DNA of 64,000 nucleotides from CAUTXO01 sp963542625 (lineage in GTDB: Bacteria; Campylobacterota; Campylobacteria; Campylobacterales; SZUA-545). The position numbers were made by a program, and so were the translations under genes. A model generated the notes under the pieces. The model saw only the letters and a program-made list of their open reading frames with translations, made no database searches and was not told where the DNA came from. The stretch is taken from NCBI GenBank assembly GCA_963542625.1, contig CAUTXO010000002.1, positions 11,801 through 75,800 of the forward strand, read 5' to 3'. Positions 15,074-22,839 of this stretch are shown piece after piece (positions within the stretch are counted from its first letter, which is position 1; the number at the start of each line of letters is the position of its first letter).

Positions 15074-16225
15074 TTAGGCATTTTGCCCCCGCCTTTGCGC
15101 TAGGATCCAAACCAAAGCCGCAAGAAGCACCAGCGCCACAACAAGCGTGCCGACAAAACGGAAGTATCGCTGAATGCCAAACGCCACGACAAACCACTGC
15201 GAAAAAATCGGCGAAAAAAACTGCCCCAAAAATAGCGCTGACGAAAGATAAGAAGACGCCCTAACCCTTGTTTGCGGCGACGTTAGCGCAAGGAGCCAAG
15301 ACGTGATGTTTGTCATAACAATCCCGCCGGCAAAGCCCGCAACAAAAGACGTCATAAAAAACAGCGCAAAATTAGACACAAAACCTATGGCAAAAAAGTT
15401 CGCACCCATAATGAAAAACCCAAGCGCCTGCGTAGCGCCATAGCTAAGCCTTGCTTTGATCTTGACGTAAAGAATGGAGCCAATCGCCGTGCCTAAAAAG
15501 CCCGATGAAATCACAAAGCTAGCCGTTTGCGGGCTTGCTTTAAAAATATCTATCAGCAAAAATGGCATTTGCGTAGGCAAAATAAAAAATAGCATCATAT
15601 ATAAAAAGCCAAACAAAAACACCAGATACGTTCGCCCGCTCACGCTCTCACCTTGCGCTATGCTAGTGCGCGGGGGCTCTTTTATGCTAAATACCACAAG
15701 CACTAAAATAAGAAGCCCGGACAGATAAACGCCAAAGGGCAAACGCCAGTTTATGCCGCACAAGATCCCGCCGCTAACGACAAAAACAACGCCCATAAAG
15801 GCAATCGCCGCGCCTTGTATGCTTAGGAATTTTTGCCGCGCCTGGCCTGAAAAATAATCGCCAACTAAGCTTGTGGAAACTATCATAAGCGCGGCTATGG
15901 CAATGCCGAATAAAAACCGCGAGATCAAAAGCCATTCAATGGAATTTAAATATAGCCCCGTGCTACCAAAGGCAGAAAACAAGACAAGCGCTATTATTGC
16001 CGAATTTTTTTTGCCAAAACGTTCTATAAACCGCCCAACCGCCGCGCCAGAGAGCACAACCGCCAAAGACGGCAGCACAACGAGCAGTTTTGATAAAAAA
16101 TCTATTTTTTCACCGCCTAAATTTGCCGCGATGAACGGCAGCGATGGCACGATGGCGACGTTTGACATAAGCGTAACGCTAGAAAGCGCAAGCAAGCTAA
16201 GGCTTAGTGCGAGCCGATTTTGCAT
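15074..16225 (-). CDS. MFS transporter (drug-efflux type)
   Basis: A 383-residue, 12-span major facilitator protein. The loop 2-3 motif reads GRFIERFGKKNS near residue 65-76, as in DHA1-type exporters, and motif C-like glycine-rich helices follow (FMGVVFVVSGGILCGINWRLPF). It probably exports drugs or a metabolite; the substrate is unknown. The ATG at 16225 is divergent from the phosphate permease, whose promoter lies in the small gap. It is followed by the CHASE2-cyclase gene on the same strand. Confidence 0.85.
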   Translation of the reverse strand: MQNRLALSLSLLALSSVTLMSNVAIVPSLPFIAANLGGEKIDFLSKLLVVLPSLAVVLSGAAVGRFIERFGKKNSAIIALVLFSAFGSTGLYLNSIEWLLISRFLFGIAIAALMIVSTSLVGDYFSGQARQKFLSIQGAAIAFMGVVFVVSGGILCGINWRLPFGVYLSGLLILVLVVFSIKEPPRTSIAQGESVSGRTYLVFLFGFLYMMLFFILPTQMPFLLIDIFKASPQTASFVISSGFLGTAIGSILYVKIKARLSYGATQALGFFIMGANFFAIGFVSNFALFFMTSFVAGFAGGIVMTNITSWLLALTSPQTRVRASSYLSSALFLGQFFSPIFSQWFVVAFGIQRYFRFVGTLVVALVLLAALVWILAQRRGQNA

Positions 16226-16271
16226 AGATACCTTTCGCAGGGCTTAACCTTGCAATTAAATAAAGTTGTAT

Positions 16272-16277
16272 TATACT
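16272..16277 (+). promoter_or_regulatory. -10 element TATACT for the phosphate permease
   Basis: TATACT 32 bases upstream of the TTG start at 16304, with AAAGGGA as the ribosome site between them. It shows that the longer upstream reading frame of this gene is not used. Confidence 0.55.
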
Positions 16278-16303
16278 CCGACCAAAATTTAAAGGGATTT
16301 TTT

Positions 16304-17881
16304 TTGAATCTACAAGACGTGCAAGGCATAGAAAAGGCAACAAAACACGCTAGAGAGAGCCTTTTGAAGTTCGGAATTGCGCTTTTATTCATCGTTTCTA
16401 TTTTAATTTATGTTTCTTTTATAAGCGGCGGCGTTTCAAACGGGACGGTTTTAATCGTTGCGGCAGCCGTTGGCGGCTATATGGCGATGAATATCGGCGC
16501 AAATGACGTGGCAAACAACGTAGGCCCAGCGGTTGGATCTAAGGCGCTCACACTTGGGCTTGCCATACTCATCGCGGCGGTTTTTGAAGGGCTTGGCGCG
16601 CTAGTTGCCGGCGGAGATGTTGTCAATACCATAAAAGGCGGGATAGTCAGCACAGAAGCCTTTAGCCATAAGGATACCTTTGTGTGGTTAATGCTTGCGG
16701 CCATTTTAGCCGGCGCCATTTGGCTAAACATCGCAACGGCAATCGGCGCGCCTGTTAGCACGACGCATTCAATCGTAGGCGGCGTGCTTGGCGCTGGGGT
16801 GGCAGCGGGCGGTTTTGGCGCGGTGGATTGGGGCATTGTAGGGCAAATAGCCTTGAGCTGGGTTATCTCGCCCGTGCTTGGCGGCGCGATAGCGGCACTT
16901 TTTTTGTATATCATCAAACGCACAATAATGTATAAAAGCAATATGAAGCTAGCCGCCTTGCGCGTTATGCCCTTTTTGCTTGCCATTATGACCTTTGCCT
17001 TTACGGCGTATCTTTTTCAAAAAAGCTTGCAAAGGCTTACGGGCATTGGCTTTTGGGGGAGCATACTAGCGGGCGTGCTACTTGGCGCGCTTGTGTTTTT
17101 CATCTCGCGCCCGGTGCTAACGAAAAAGATCCGGCGCATAGAAAACAAAAAAGAAGAAATCGTCAATCTTTTTACCATTCCGCTTATCTTTTCAGCCGCC
17201 TTGCTTAGCTTTGCGCACGGGGCAAACGACGTGGCAAACGCCGTCGGACCGCTTGCAGCGATTAACGACGCGCTTTCTAAAGAAGTGGTAGCAAGCCCTG
17301 CTATCCCCGTTTGGGTAATGCTAATAGGCGCGTTTGGCATTGCCATCGGGCTTGCGCTTTATGGGCCGCGCCTAATTAAAACGGTGGGATCTGAGATCAC
17401 AGATCTTGACAAGGCGCGCGCGTTTTGCATTGCGATGGCGGCGGCGCTTACGGTGATTTTTGCCACTTCTCTTGGGCTGCCCGTTAGCTCCACGCACATT
17501 GCCGTCGGCGGGGTTTTTGGCGTGGGATTTTTGCGCGAATACATCAAAAGCAATTACGCAAAAATGGAGCAAACAATCATCGACGCTCACGGCGCGCACG
17601 AGCAAAAGCAGCTAGAAGAATTTTTGCGCAAATTTAAAAAGGCGTCATTCAAACGCAAAACGGTTATGATGGAGTTTATCCGCGACAAACAAGAGCGCGC
17701 CAAGCAAGGGCTTAATTTTTCTAAACGCGACCGCAAAAAAATCAAAAAAGCCTACAAAAAAGAGCTGGTGAAAAGATCTGCCATCGGCAAGATAATCGCG
17801 GCTTGGTTTATTACCGTCCCACTTTCGGCGCTAATGGCGGCGGTAATTTTCTACGTCTTGCGCGGTATGATGTTAGAGTAG
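16304..17881 (+). CDS. PiT-family inorganic phosphate transporter
   Basis: A 525-residue inner-membrane permease of the PiT family, with the duplicated signature seen twice: GANDVANNVGPAVGS in the first half and GANDVANAVGPLAA in the second. Each is followed later by a 'P-V-S-T-T-H' type motif (APVSTTHSIVGG, LPVSSTHIAVGG). It should import phosphate with protons or cations. The basic stretch near the C-terminus (about residues 440-500) is a cytoplasmic segment. I chose TTG 16304 because AAAGGGA is ideally spaced, and a TATACT promoter lies upstream of that but inside the longer frame. The gene symbol pit would fit but was not assigned. Confidence 0.9.
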   Translation: MNLQDVQGIEKATKHARESLLKFGIALLFIVSILIYVSFISGGVSNGTVLIVAAAVGGYMAMNIGANDVANNVGPAVGSKALTLGLAILIAAVFEGLGALVAGGDVVNTIKGGIVSTEAFSHKDTFVWLMLAAILAGAIWLNIATAIGAPVSTTHSIVGGVLGAGVAAGGFGAVDWGIVGQIALSWVISPVLGGAIAALFLYIIKRTIMYKSNMKLAALRVMPFLLAIMTFAFTAYLFQKSLQRLTGIGFWGSILAGVLLGALVFFISRPVLTKKIRRIENKKEEIVNLFTIPLIFSAALLSFAHGANDVANAVGPLAAINDALSKEVVASPAIPVWVMLIGAFGIAIGLALYGPRLIKTVGSEITDLDKARAFCIAMAAALTVIFATSLGLPVSSTHIAVGGVFGVGFLREYIKSNYAKMEQTIIDAHGAHEQKQLEEFLRKFKKASFKRKTVMMEFIRDKQERAKQGLNFSKRDRKKIKKAYKKELVKRSAIGKIIAAWFITVPLSALMAAVIFYVLRGMMLE

Positions 17882-17882
17882 C

Positions 17883-18347
17883 GTGTTTAACATCGTCTTA
17901 GTTAGCCCCAAGATCCCGCAAAACACGGGGACAATCGGCAGAACCTGCGCTAGCATAGGCGCGCGCTTGCATTTGGTGCGGCCGTTTCCGTTTTTGCTGG
18001 ACGAAAAACGCCTGCGCCGCGCGGGGCTTGACTACTGGAATAGCCTAGATCTGGTGGTGCATAATAGCCTTGATGAATTTTTAGAAAAGCACCCGATAAA
18101 CAGCCGCCATTTTTTCGCCACCACGAAAACGGACAAGCCCTATTTTAGCGTCGAATTTCACGCGTGGGATTTTTTGTATTTTGGTAGCGAAGACGCGGGG
18201 CTGCCCGTTTGGCTGTTTGAAACCGCTGGCACGCCGATTAACATTCCGATGAAAAAAGAGTTTAGAAGCCTTAACCTTTCAAACGCCGTGAATATCGTGG
18301 CGTATGAAGCGCTGCGGCAAAATTACGGGCTTTTTAAGTCATTTTGA
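17883..18347 (+). CDS. trmL: tRNA (cytidine/uridine-2'-O-)-methyltransferase TrmL
   Basis: A 154-residue minimal SPOUT methyltransferase. The family start IVLVSPKIPQNTGTIGRTCA is present, and the trefoil-knot SAM site is visible as FGSEDAGLP and the C-terminal IPMKKEFRSLNLSNAVNIVAYEALRQ. TrmL methylates the wobble base of tRNA-Leu isoacceptors. The start is GTG 17883, two bases after the phosphate permease stop. Its 3' end overlaps the promoter of ribH. The length is normal for the family. Confidence 0.92.
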   Translation: MFNIVLVSPKIPQNTGTIGRTCASIGARLHLVRPFPFLLDEKRLRRAGLDYWNSLDLVVHNSLDEFLEKHPINSRHFFATTKTDKPYFSVEFHAWDFLYFGSEDAGLPVWLFETAGTPINIPMKKEFRSLNLSNAVNIVAYEALRQNYGLFKSF

Positions 18348-18353
18348 TACAAT
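18348..18353 (+). promoter_or_regulatory. -10 element TACAAT for ribH
   Basis: TACAAT directly after the trmL stop codon, 25 bases upstream of the ribH ATG, with AAAGGA in between. Confidence 0.5.
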
Positions 18354-18378
18354 ACGAGCCATTTTTAAAGGAAGATCA

Positions 18379-18840
18379 ATGCTAATGGAAGGCGATTTGC
18401 GGGTAGCCGCGGGCGATAAGATCCTAGTCATCAACTCACGTTTTAACCACATCATTACAGATAGGCTGCTAGAGGGCGCGACGGACAGCTTCAAGCGCCA
18501 CGGCGGGGACGCGGCAAACCTTGATTTTGCGCTGGTGCCGGGGGCTTTTGAGCTACCGCAAGCGCTTCAAAAGGCGGCGCAAAGCAAAAAATACAGCGGG
18601 ATCTGCTGCCTAGGCGCAATCATACGCGGCTCGACCCCGCATTTTGATTACGTTGCCGCAGAAGCGACAAAGGGCATTGCAAACGTTGCGCTATCATCAG
18701 GCGTGCCCGTTAGCTTTGGCGTGCTGACAACGGATACGATAGAACAAGCGATTGAGCGCGCAGGATCTAAGGCTGGCAACAAGGGCTTTGAAGCGATGAA
18801 TACGCTCATAGAAATGATAGATCTTTTTAAAAAGCTTTAA
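18379..18840 (+). CDS. ribH: 6,7-dimethyl-8-ribityllumazine synthase
   Basis: A 153-residue lumazine synthase, the riboflavin-pathway enzyme that joins the pyrimidine and the 3,4-dihydroxybutanone phosphate. Visible motifs: INSRFN near residue 18, VPGAFELPQAL near 53, the GAIIRGSTPHFDYVA loop near 80-92 with the catalytic His, and FGVLTTDTIEQA. I use ATG 18379 with AAAGGA eight bases upstream; the longer frame from 18304 lies inside trmL. It is followed by nusB one base after its stop, the standard epsilonproteobacterial order. Confidence 0.97.
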   Translation: MLMEGDLRVAAGDKILVINSRFNHIITDRLLEGATDSFKRHGGDAANLDFALVPGAFELPQALQKAAQSKKYSGICCLGAIIRGSTPHFDYVAAEATKGIANVALSSGVPVSFGVLTTDTIEQAIERAGSKAGNKGFEAMNTLIEMIDLFKKL

Positions 18841-18841
18841 T

Positions 18842-19240
18842 TTGGCACGACGACACGACGCGAGAATAGCCGCTTTTAACGCGATTTTTGCCTATGAGAT
18901 GGGCAACGCGCGCGCGGCTGGAATGCTAGAAACAAGCCTTGGGGCGCAAAAATTAAAGGGCGAAAAGCTGGATTTTGCTAGGCAAATTGTGCTTGGCAGT
19001 CTAGAAAAAAGGCAAGAAATAGACGCCCTGATAGCGCAAAACCTTCGCAACTGGAAGCTAGAAAACCTAGGGCAGGTGGAAAAGGCGGTTTTGCGGCTTG
19101 CGATATACGAGATTTTATACACCGCAACAGACATCGCCGTCATCATAAACGAAGCGCTGGAAATCACGAAAGAATTTGCCGACGAACAAGCGCCGAGCCT
19201 TATCAACGCTATCTTGGATAAAATTAAGCGCCCAAGCTAG
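18842..19240 (+). CDS. nusB: Transcription antitermination factor NusB
   Basis: A 132-residue all-helical NusB, which with NusE binds boxA RNA in rRNA antitermination. Family features are RRHDARIAAFNAIFAYEM at the N-terminus, the run LENLGQVEKAVLRLAIYEIL near residue 78-95, and AVIINEALEITKEFADE with VIINE. It starts at TTG 18842, one base after the ribH stop. The ribosome site is weak, so translation may be coupled to ribH. A long RGATCY array follows. Confidence 0.95.
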   Translation: MARRHDARIAAFNAIFAYEMGNARAAGMLETSLGAQKLKGEKLDFARQIVLGSLEKRQEIDALIAQNLRNWKLENLGQVEKAVLRLAIYEILYTATDIAVIINEALEITKEFADEQAPSLINAILDKIKRPS

Positions 19241-19249
19241 CCGCGCGCA

Positions 19250-19893
19250 GGTTCTAGGCGCTCGCGAAGATCTTACGGCGTGCGTCGCTTAACCGTGCTT
19301 GCTAGCCGCGCTTACCAAACTTGCAACGGCAGCCGCAATGCTTGTGATTAGTAAGATCTTTGGCGGGTGCAAGATCTTTGCGGGGCGCAGGGCGCTAAGA
19401 CCTTTGGCAGGCTCTAGGATCTTAGCCTAGATCTTATAGCTGGCACGGGTCTTTGGCGCTTGCAAGATCTTGGTTGGCGCTGAGATCTTGGAGCGTTTAG
19501 ATCTTGGCGGCGCAAAGATCCAAGGGGTAGGCGCGCGTAAGACCTTTGGCGGGCTCTAGGATCTTAGCCTAGATCTTAAAGTGAGTGCGTGGATCTTGAC
19601 GGGCGCCAAGATCTTTGGCGTGCTTAGGATCCTAGCTCAGATCTTAGAGCGGAGCAGGTTCTTTAGCAACGCACGAGATCTTATGCAGGGGCTTAGATCT
19701 TTGCGGCGATTGGTTCTAGGCGCTCGCGAAGATCTTGCGCCGCCCGTGCGCTCTTAACCGCGCTTTCTAGCCGCATTCACCAAGCTTGCAATTGCAACCG
19801 TAACACTTGCTTGTTTGGTAAGATCTTTGCGAATGTGGAGATCTTGACGGACGTTTAGATCTTTAGCAACGCGCAAGATCTTAAAGCACGGCG
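19250..19893. repeat. Intergenic RGATCY array 2 with duplicated blocks
   Basis: About 640 bases without a gene between nusB and the MFS gene, filled with AGATCT-type sites. Two nested duplications are visible. A 40-base block at 19397-19436 recurs at 19539-19578 with one difference. A 25-base block at 19250-19274 recurs exactly at 19712-19736, and similarity continues for about 100 bases beyond, with point changes. This shows segmental duplication followed by drift. Frames within it give only repeated low-complexity peptides. Confidence 0.9.
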
Positions 19894-21132
19894 CTACTCT
19901 ATTTTCATAAAATAAACAGCGGTTACAGACACAAGCGCAACGGCGGCAATTAGGATCTGCGGGGCGTAAAAATACGCAAAAGCCCACGACAAAAATGCCG
20001 GCGTAAAGCCCATCAGCAAAGACGCCACGTTGTAGCTTATGGAGACGCCGCTTGAGCGCACTTCAAGCGGGAAGCTTTTTGAGACAGCCACCGGCGCGTT
20101 GCCGATGAAAAACGAGCCAAAAAGCAGCAAGCCACTATGCACGAGCAGCACAAGCCATAGATCCGTCCCGCCCTTTAGCAACCACATAAAAAAGAAATTG
20201 CCAAGTGCCATCGCGGCAATGGAGACGTAAAGCAAGCGCTTAATTCCATATCTATCCGCCAGCGCGCCAACAAGCGGGCTAGCCACCATCATACAAAAAT
20301 TCGCCAGCGCGGACGCCCAGAAAACGTGATTTTTGTCAAAGCCAAGCTTCATAAAAAACGTTGGCATATACATCACATACACGTATGGCGTCGCCGTCCA
20401 AAGCAGGCTAAAAGCCACCGCAAGCGCAAGCGGCCTTTTGTGTTTTGCAAAGATCTCCCTTAAGGGCGCGCCGGGCGTTTTGCGCGCTTCAAGGCTTTGC
20501 TTGAACTCGGGCGTTTCATCTATGCTGCGCCTGATGTAAAGCCCCACCGGCAAAATGGCAAGCCCAAAGATAAACGGCAGCCGCCACGCAAAGGCAAAGA
20601 TCTCTTCTTCTGTGAAAACGCTTGTGATGAATACGCCAGACATAGCCCCAAGCACGGCGGCTATCCCCATACAAGACGGAAAGAGCGAGGCAAAAAACGC
20701 TTGCTTATTTTTCGGCGCGTATTCCACTAAGAATGCCGTTGCCGCGCCGATTTCTCCGCCGGCTGAAAAGCCTTGAATGAGCCTTGCGGCTAAAAGCGCA
20801 AGCGGGGCAAAAATGCAAATCGTGTCCGCCCCTGGGCTAAACGCCATAATCGCGATGCCAACTGCCATTAAGATTATGGTAAGGCTAAGGGCGTTTTTGC
20901 GGCCGTATTTGTCTGCATAAGCGCCGATGGCAAAGGCGCCCAAAGGCTTTGCCAAAAATGCGGCGGCAAAGACAGTGAAGGTTTTGATAATGCCGTCAAG
21001 ATCTGAGACGCTTGAGAAAAAATTCTTGCTTATATAAACCGCAAAAAACGCGTATAAAACAAAGTCATACCACTCTAAAATGTTGCCGATAACCGCCGCC
21101 GCTACTGCCTTTTTGTATTTTTTGCCGTCCAT
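19894..21132 (-). CDS. MFS transporter, metabolite:H+ symporter (MHS) family
   Basis: A 412-residue, 12-span permease of the MHS branch (ProP/KgtP/ShiA-like). Characteristic segments are IGNILEWYDFVLYAFFA near residue 15, GAYADKYGRKNAL near 90 (motif A), LLAARLIQGFSAGGEIGAAT near 125 and WRLPFIFG. It imports an organic acid, betaine or similar solute with protons; the substrate is not predictable. ATG at 21132. Its last codons abut the RGATCY array, with the coding sequence ending before it. It is divergent from the SMR gene. Confidence 0.9.
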   Translation of the reverse strand: MDGKKYKKAVAAAVIGNILEWYDFVLYAFFAVYISKNFFSSVSDLDGIIKTFTVFAAAFLAKPLGAFAIGAYADKYGRKNALSLTIILMAVGIAIMAFSPGADTICIFAPLALLAARLIQGFSAGGEIGAATAFLVEYAPKNKQAFFASLFPSCMGIAAVLGAMSGVFITSVFTEEEIFAFAWRLPFIFGLAILPVGLYIRRSIDETPEFKQSLEARKTPGAPLREIFAKHKRPLALAVAFSLLWTATPYVYVMYMPTFFMKLGFDKNHVFWASALANFCMMVASPLVGALADRYGIKRLLYVSIAAMALGNFFFMWLLKGGTDLWLVLLVHSGLLLFGSFFIGNAPVAVSKSFPLEVRSSGVSISYNVASLLMGFTPAFLSWAFAYFYAPQILIAAVALVSVTAVYFMKIE

Positions 21133-21233
21133 TCTTACTCTTTAAAAATAATAAAAGATCTAAGCAAAAAATTATTTAAAAGCTGATTTAGCGCGGCGGT
21201 TTTGGCTACAATGCGCGCAAAAATAAAGGCTAG

Positions 21234-21566
21234 ATGATGAAATATTGGCTGTTGCTTGGCGTTTGCATTGTGCTAGAAACGGTCGCGACCTCGTTTCTGA
21301 AATTAAGCGAGGGTTTTAGCAAACCCGTTTGGGGCGTTGTTTCTATCTTGATGTTTTCCGTTATTTTTTATGTTTTATCACTAATTTTTAAGCATATTCC
21401 AGTGGGGATTGCGTATGCTGTTTGGTCTGGGCTTGGGATTGTGCTAATTGCGCTTGTATCCGTGATTTTTTTAGGACAAAGCATAGATAAGCCTGGTATT
21501 TTAGGCATTGTGCTCATCGTTCTTGGCGTTATTGTGATTAATCTTTTTTCAAAATTTTCCCATTAG
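21234..21566 (+). CDS. Small multidrug resistance (SMR) family transporter
   Basis: A 110-residue, four-span protein of the EmrE/SugE family, which works as an antiparallel dimer exchanging cations or guanidinium for protons. The essential membrane Glu is in VLETVATS (residue 15), and the conserved AYAVWSGLGIV appears near residue 63-70. Two tandem ATGs (21234 and 21237) follow AAAGG; the second may be used. A TACAAT-like box lies upstream at about 21207. Whether it is a drug or a guanidinium exporter cannot be decided from sequence. Confidence 0.92.
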   Translation: MMKYWLLLGVCIVLETVATSFLKLSEGFSKPVWGVVSILMFSVIFYVLSLIFKHIPVGIAYAVWSGLGIVLIALVSVIFLGQSIDKPGILGIVLIVLGVIVINLFSKFSH

Positions 21567-21585
21567 GGCTTACCGGTTTTGAAAT

Positions 21586-21633
21586 AAAAATTTCTATCAT
21601 TATTCGTTAGTTTAAAATTTATGTTGCTAGAAT
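21586..21633 (+). promoter_or_regulatory. Promoter and possible Fur-box-like site of the lipoprotein/haem-receptor operon
   Basis: TAGAAT at 21628-21633 is a plausible -10 for the gene at 21671. On the minus strand, 21586-21604 matches 13 of 19 positions of the classic Fur palindrome by my hand alignment (AATAATGATA in the left half). The site would lie just upstream of the -35. The region is AT-rich, so chance similarity is possible. Confidence 0.35.
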
Positions 21634-21670
21634 TTCCGCTTTAAAATAAAAATCAATTAAAGGTTCATTT

Positions 21671-22828
21671 ATGAAAAAATTTCAATTTTTGGTGGCTTTG
21701 GGTGTATTGCTAAACGCCTGCGGGGGGGGGGGCACAATGAGCTCTACAAACGACAAACAGGCAAAACAGGATAAGCAACAAGAGCAAAAAGATAAGCAAC
21801 AACAAGAAAAAGATCAAGATCTAGACAAAGACAAACAGCAGCAAAAAACCCCAAATTCAAAAGTTTTTTCAACCAATCAAAAAACCTTATTTACAATAAC
21901 CACTGATGGCAAATTTGCAGAAACCAAGGACAAAGAAAAAGCGCTAAAGCTAGATGGCTACTACCAAAGCGGTTTGCAAAGAAAGCCGCTGGTAAAACAA
22001 GCAGATGGCGATATTTACGACCCAAATACAAAGCTCACGTGGAAAGATGAAGTAGAAGAAACGGCGCTGCAAATTACTGATCTAAATTCTGCGTGCTCAC
22101 AGAAATTCGGCGAGGGTTGGAGATTACCAACGCTTGTTGAAGCGCTTAGCCTTATGGATTTTGACAAGGGCTATATTTATGACTTTAAAGACAAAATAGA
22201 CGGTGATTACTGGACGCAAACGTGCGACGTTTCTCTTGATGGGCAGGGTAAGCTTGGAACTTTTTGCCGGCAACCTTGGGCTTACGACCCTAAAAAATCT
22301 TGGATAACAGGCAAACAATCTAGTGAAAGTTTTGGAATGTATGCCCGTTGCGTAAAGGGTGATGTGTGGGATTTTGGAAACCACCTTACAAGAGATGACG
22401 CAAAAGATGTTGTTTTGGATAAGGATCTTGGGCTTATGTGGCAAGATGACGCGAGTATGGCGGATAACAAAAAGCAAAAAGATAAGGACGGCTTAACATA
22501 TCAGGCGGCGGTTGATTATTGTGAAAGTCTTGAGCTTGGCGGCTACAAAGATTGGCGTTTGCCAAATCTTATGGAATTAGCGTCTATTGTTGAGTTTAAT
22601 CAAAAGGAAAATTTAAGAAGCAATATGCCCGAAGCCTTGAAAAAAGGCTTTAAAAACCTAAAAAACTTTAAGGAATATAAGCAGGCGCCTTACGCGTCTT
22701 CTACTATCAACACAAAAGACAAGCTTGTTTGGGTTTTTAGGCTTGACACATCAATAGATCCTATGCTTTCTTACGAGCCAAAATATAAGGCCTGGCAAGC
22801 GCGTTGCGTTAGGACAATGACAAAATAG
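21671..22828 (+). CDS. Phase-variable Lcl/DUF1566-domain lipoprotein (tract ON)
   Basis: A 385-residue exported lipoprotein. The signal peptide MKKFQFLVALGVLLNAC ends in a lipobox, and the Cys is followed by four Gly codons written by an 11-G tract (21722-21732), in frame here. Loss or gain of a G would abolish the product. A Lys/Gln/Asp-rich tether (about 25-60) leads to two Lcl-type (DUF1566) modules, recognisable by GWRLPTLVEALSLMD and DWRLPNLMELASI, each with W and paired Cys positions. Lcl modules occur in surface adhesins such as the Legionella collagen-like protein. It is the first gene of a five-gene operon. Function is inferred as surface binding. Confidence 0.82.
   Translation: MKKFQFLVALGVLLNACGGGGTMSSTNDKQAKQDKQQEQKDKQQQEKDQDLDKDKQQQKTPNSKVFSTNQKTLFTITTDGKFAETKDKEKALKLDGYYQSGLQRKPLVKQADGDIYDPNTKLTWKDEVEETALQITDLNSACSQKFGEGWRLPTLVEALSLMDFDKGYIYDFKDKIDGDYWTQTCDVSLDGQGKLGTFCRQPWAYDPKKSWITGKQSSESFGMYARCVKGDVWDFGNHLTRDDAKDVVLDKDLGLMWQDDASMADNKKQKDKDGLTYQAAVDYCESLELGGYKDWRLPNLMELASIVEFNQKENLRSNMPEALKKGFKNLKNFKEYKQAPYASSTINTKDKLVWVFRLDTSIDPMLSYEPKYKAWQARCVRTMTK
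21722..21732. repeat. Homopolymer G11 tract
   Basis: Eleven G's immediately after the lipobox Cys codon of the lipoprotein gene at 21671. The length is in frame as sequenced. Being in the first gene of the operon, slippage could also reduce translation or raise polarity on downstream genes. Confidence 0.88.
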
Positions 22829-22839
22829 GCTGCTAATTT

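Noticed and set aside
16220..16303. N-terminal extension of the phosphate permease from the upstream start
   Set aside because: It would include the TATACT promoter and AAAGGGA ribosome site that clearly serve TTG 16304.
19754..19987. Cys-rich frame at the edge of array 2
   Set aside because: It lies in the array and in the wrong frame of the MFS gene, with no ribosome site.
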